Shown piece by piece: positions 63,968 to 64,000 of a DNA stretch of 64,000 nucleotides. The DNA is taken from positions 1 to 64,000 of the forward strand of contig NZ_PNHQ01000007.1 of assembly GCF_002871935.1 (NCBI RefSeq). The letters are read 5' to 3'. Every line of letters starts with the position of its first letter. Position 1 is the stretch's first letter. The notes under the pieces were generated by a model that ran no database searches, was not told the DNA's origin, and saw only the letters and a list, made by a program, of their open reading frames with translations. This DNA is from Aerococcus viridans. GTDB taxonomy: Bacteria; Bacillota; Bacilli; Lactobacillales; Aerococcaceae. Position numbers and translations under genes: made by a program.

Positions 63968-64000
63968 ATGAATAAAGAACAATCAATGGCTGTTTGGGCC
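63968..64000 (+). CDS. Start of a gene cut by the window edge
   Basis: The ATG at 63968 has an excellent ribosome site (GAAAGGAGCGAGG) and a -10 box upstream. Only eleven codons are visible (MNKEQSMAVWA), too few to name a family. Confidence 0.7.
   Translation, partial: MNKEQSMAVWA

Overview
This window is one contiguous stretch of a low-GC Gram-positive (Firmicutes) chromosome. The gene neighbourhoods are classic for the order Lactobacillales: comFA-comFC-hpf-secA-prfB, hprK-lgt-gpsA-galU-trxB, rapZ-yvcK-whiA, and a liaX/yvlB-pspC-yvlD envelope-stress cluster. Gene content and protein style suggest the Aerococcaceae/Carnobacteriaceae/Enterococcaceae side of that order. I cannot name the genus from sequence alone. 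No rRNA, tRNA, transposase or CRISPR array was recognised.

Layout. 1-5.3 kb: a polyprenyl-phosphate sugar transferase and a two-gene NAD salvage unit (pncB, nadE). Each is followed directly by tandem hairpin repeats, and the second repeat block runs into a candidate structured RNA ending at a strong terminator. 5.3-13 kb: a type I restriction-modification locus (hsdM, hsdS, tyrosine recombinase, inverted headless hsdS cassette, hsdR), which looks like a specificity-switching system. 13-19.7 kb: assorted metabolic genes (small membrane protein, sirtuin, MetQ-like lipoprotein, FAD-dependent hydroxyacid dehydrogenase, YigZ, DegV). 19.8-26.5 kb: comFA, comFC, hpf, secA and prfB, the last with its programmed +1 frameshift. 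26.6-33.1 kb: a phosphate-starvation module (PhoP/PnpR-type regulator, PnpS-type kinase, pstS, pstC, pstA, pstB) with an 11-bp-periodic array of Pho-box-like hexamers before pstS. PstS has its two lobes in permuted order. 33.3-40.6 kb: DNA repair genes uvrA (with a LexA box), sbcD and sbcC. 40.7-43.1 kb: the LiaX/PspC/PspC/YvlD cluster, in which the first PspC gene is split by a frameshift at an A-AAA-AAG heptamer. 43.3-48.3 kb: hprK to trxB. 48.6-53.3 kb: phosphoglucomutase, rapZ, yvcK, whiA. 53.6-64 kb: ssb, a second two-component system, VanZ, an rRNA methyltransferase, an FtsX-type ABC exporter, a small OB-fold-like protein, an AEC-family permease and the start of one more gene.

The least explained signal is a family of about 115-nt hairpin units at five places: after the sugar transferase, nadE, the hydroxyacid dehydrogenase, yvlD and trxB. 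Every copy lies just 3' of a gene and on that gene's strand. Paired copies show compensatory changes in their stems, which points to RNA structure under selection. Other points worth a second look are the structured RNA before hsdM, the recombinase-linked hsdS cassette, the permuted PstS and the frameshifted pspC. All functional calls come from reading motifs by eye; nothing was checked against a database.
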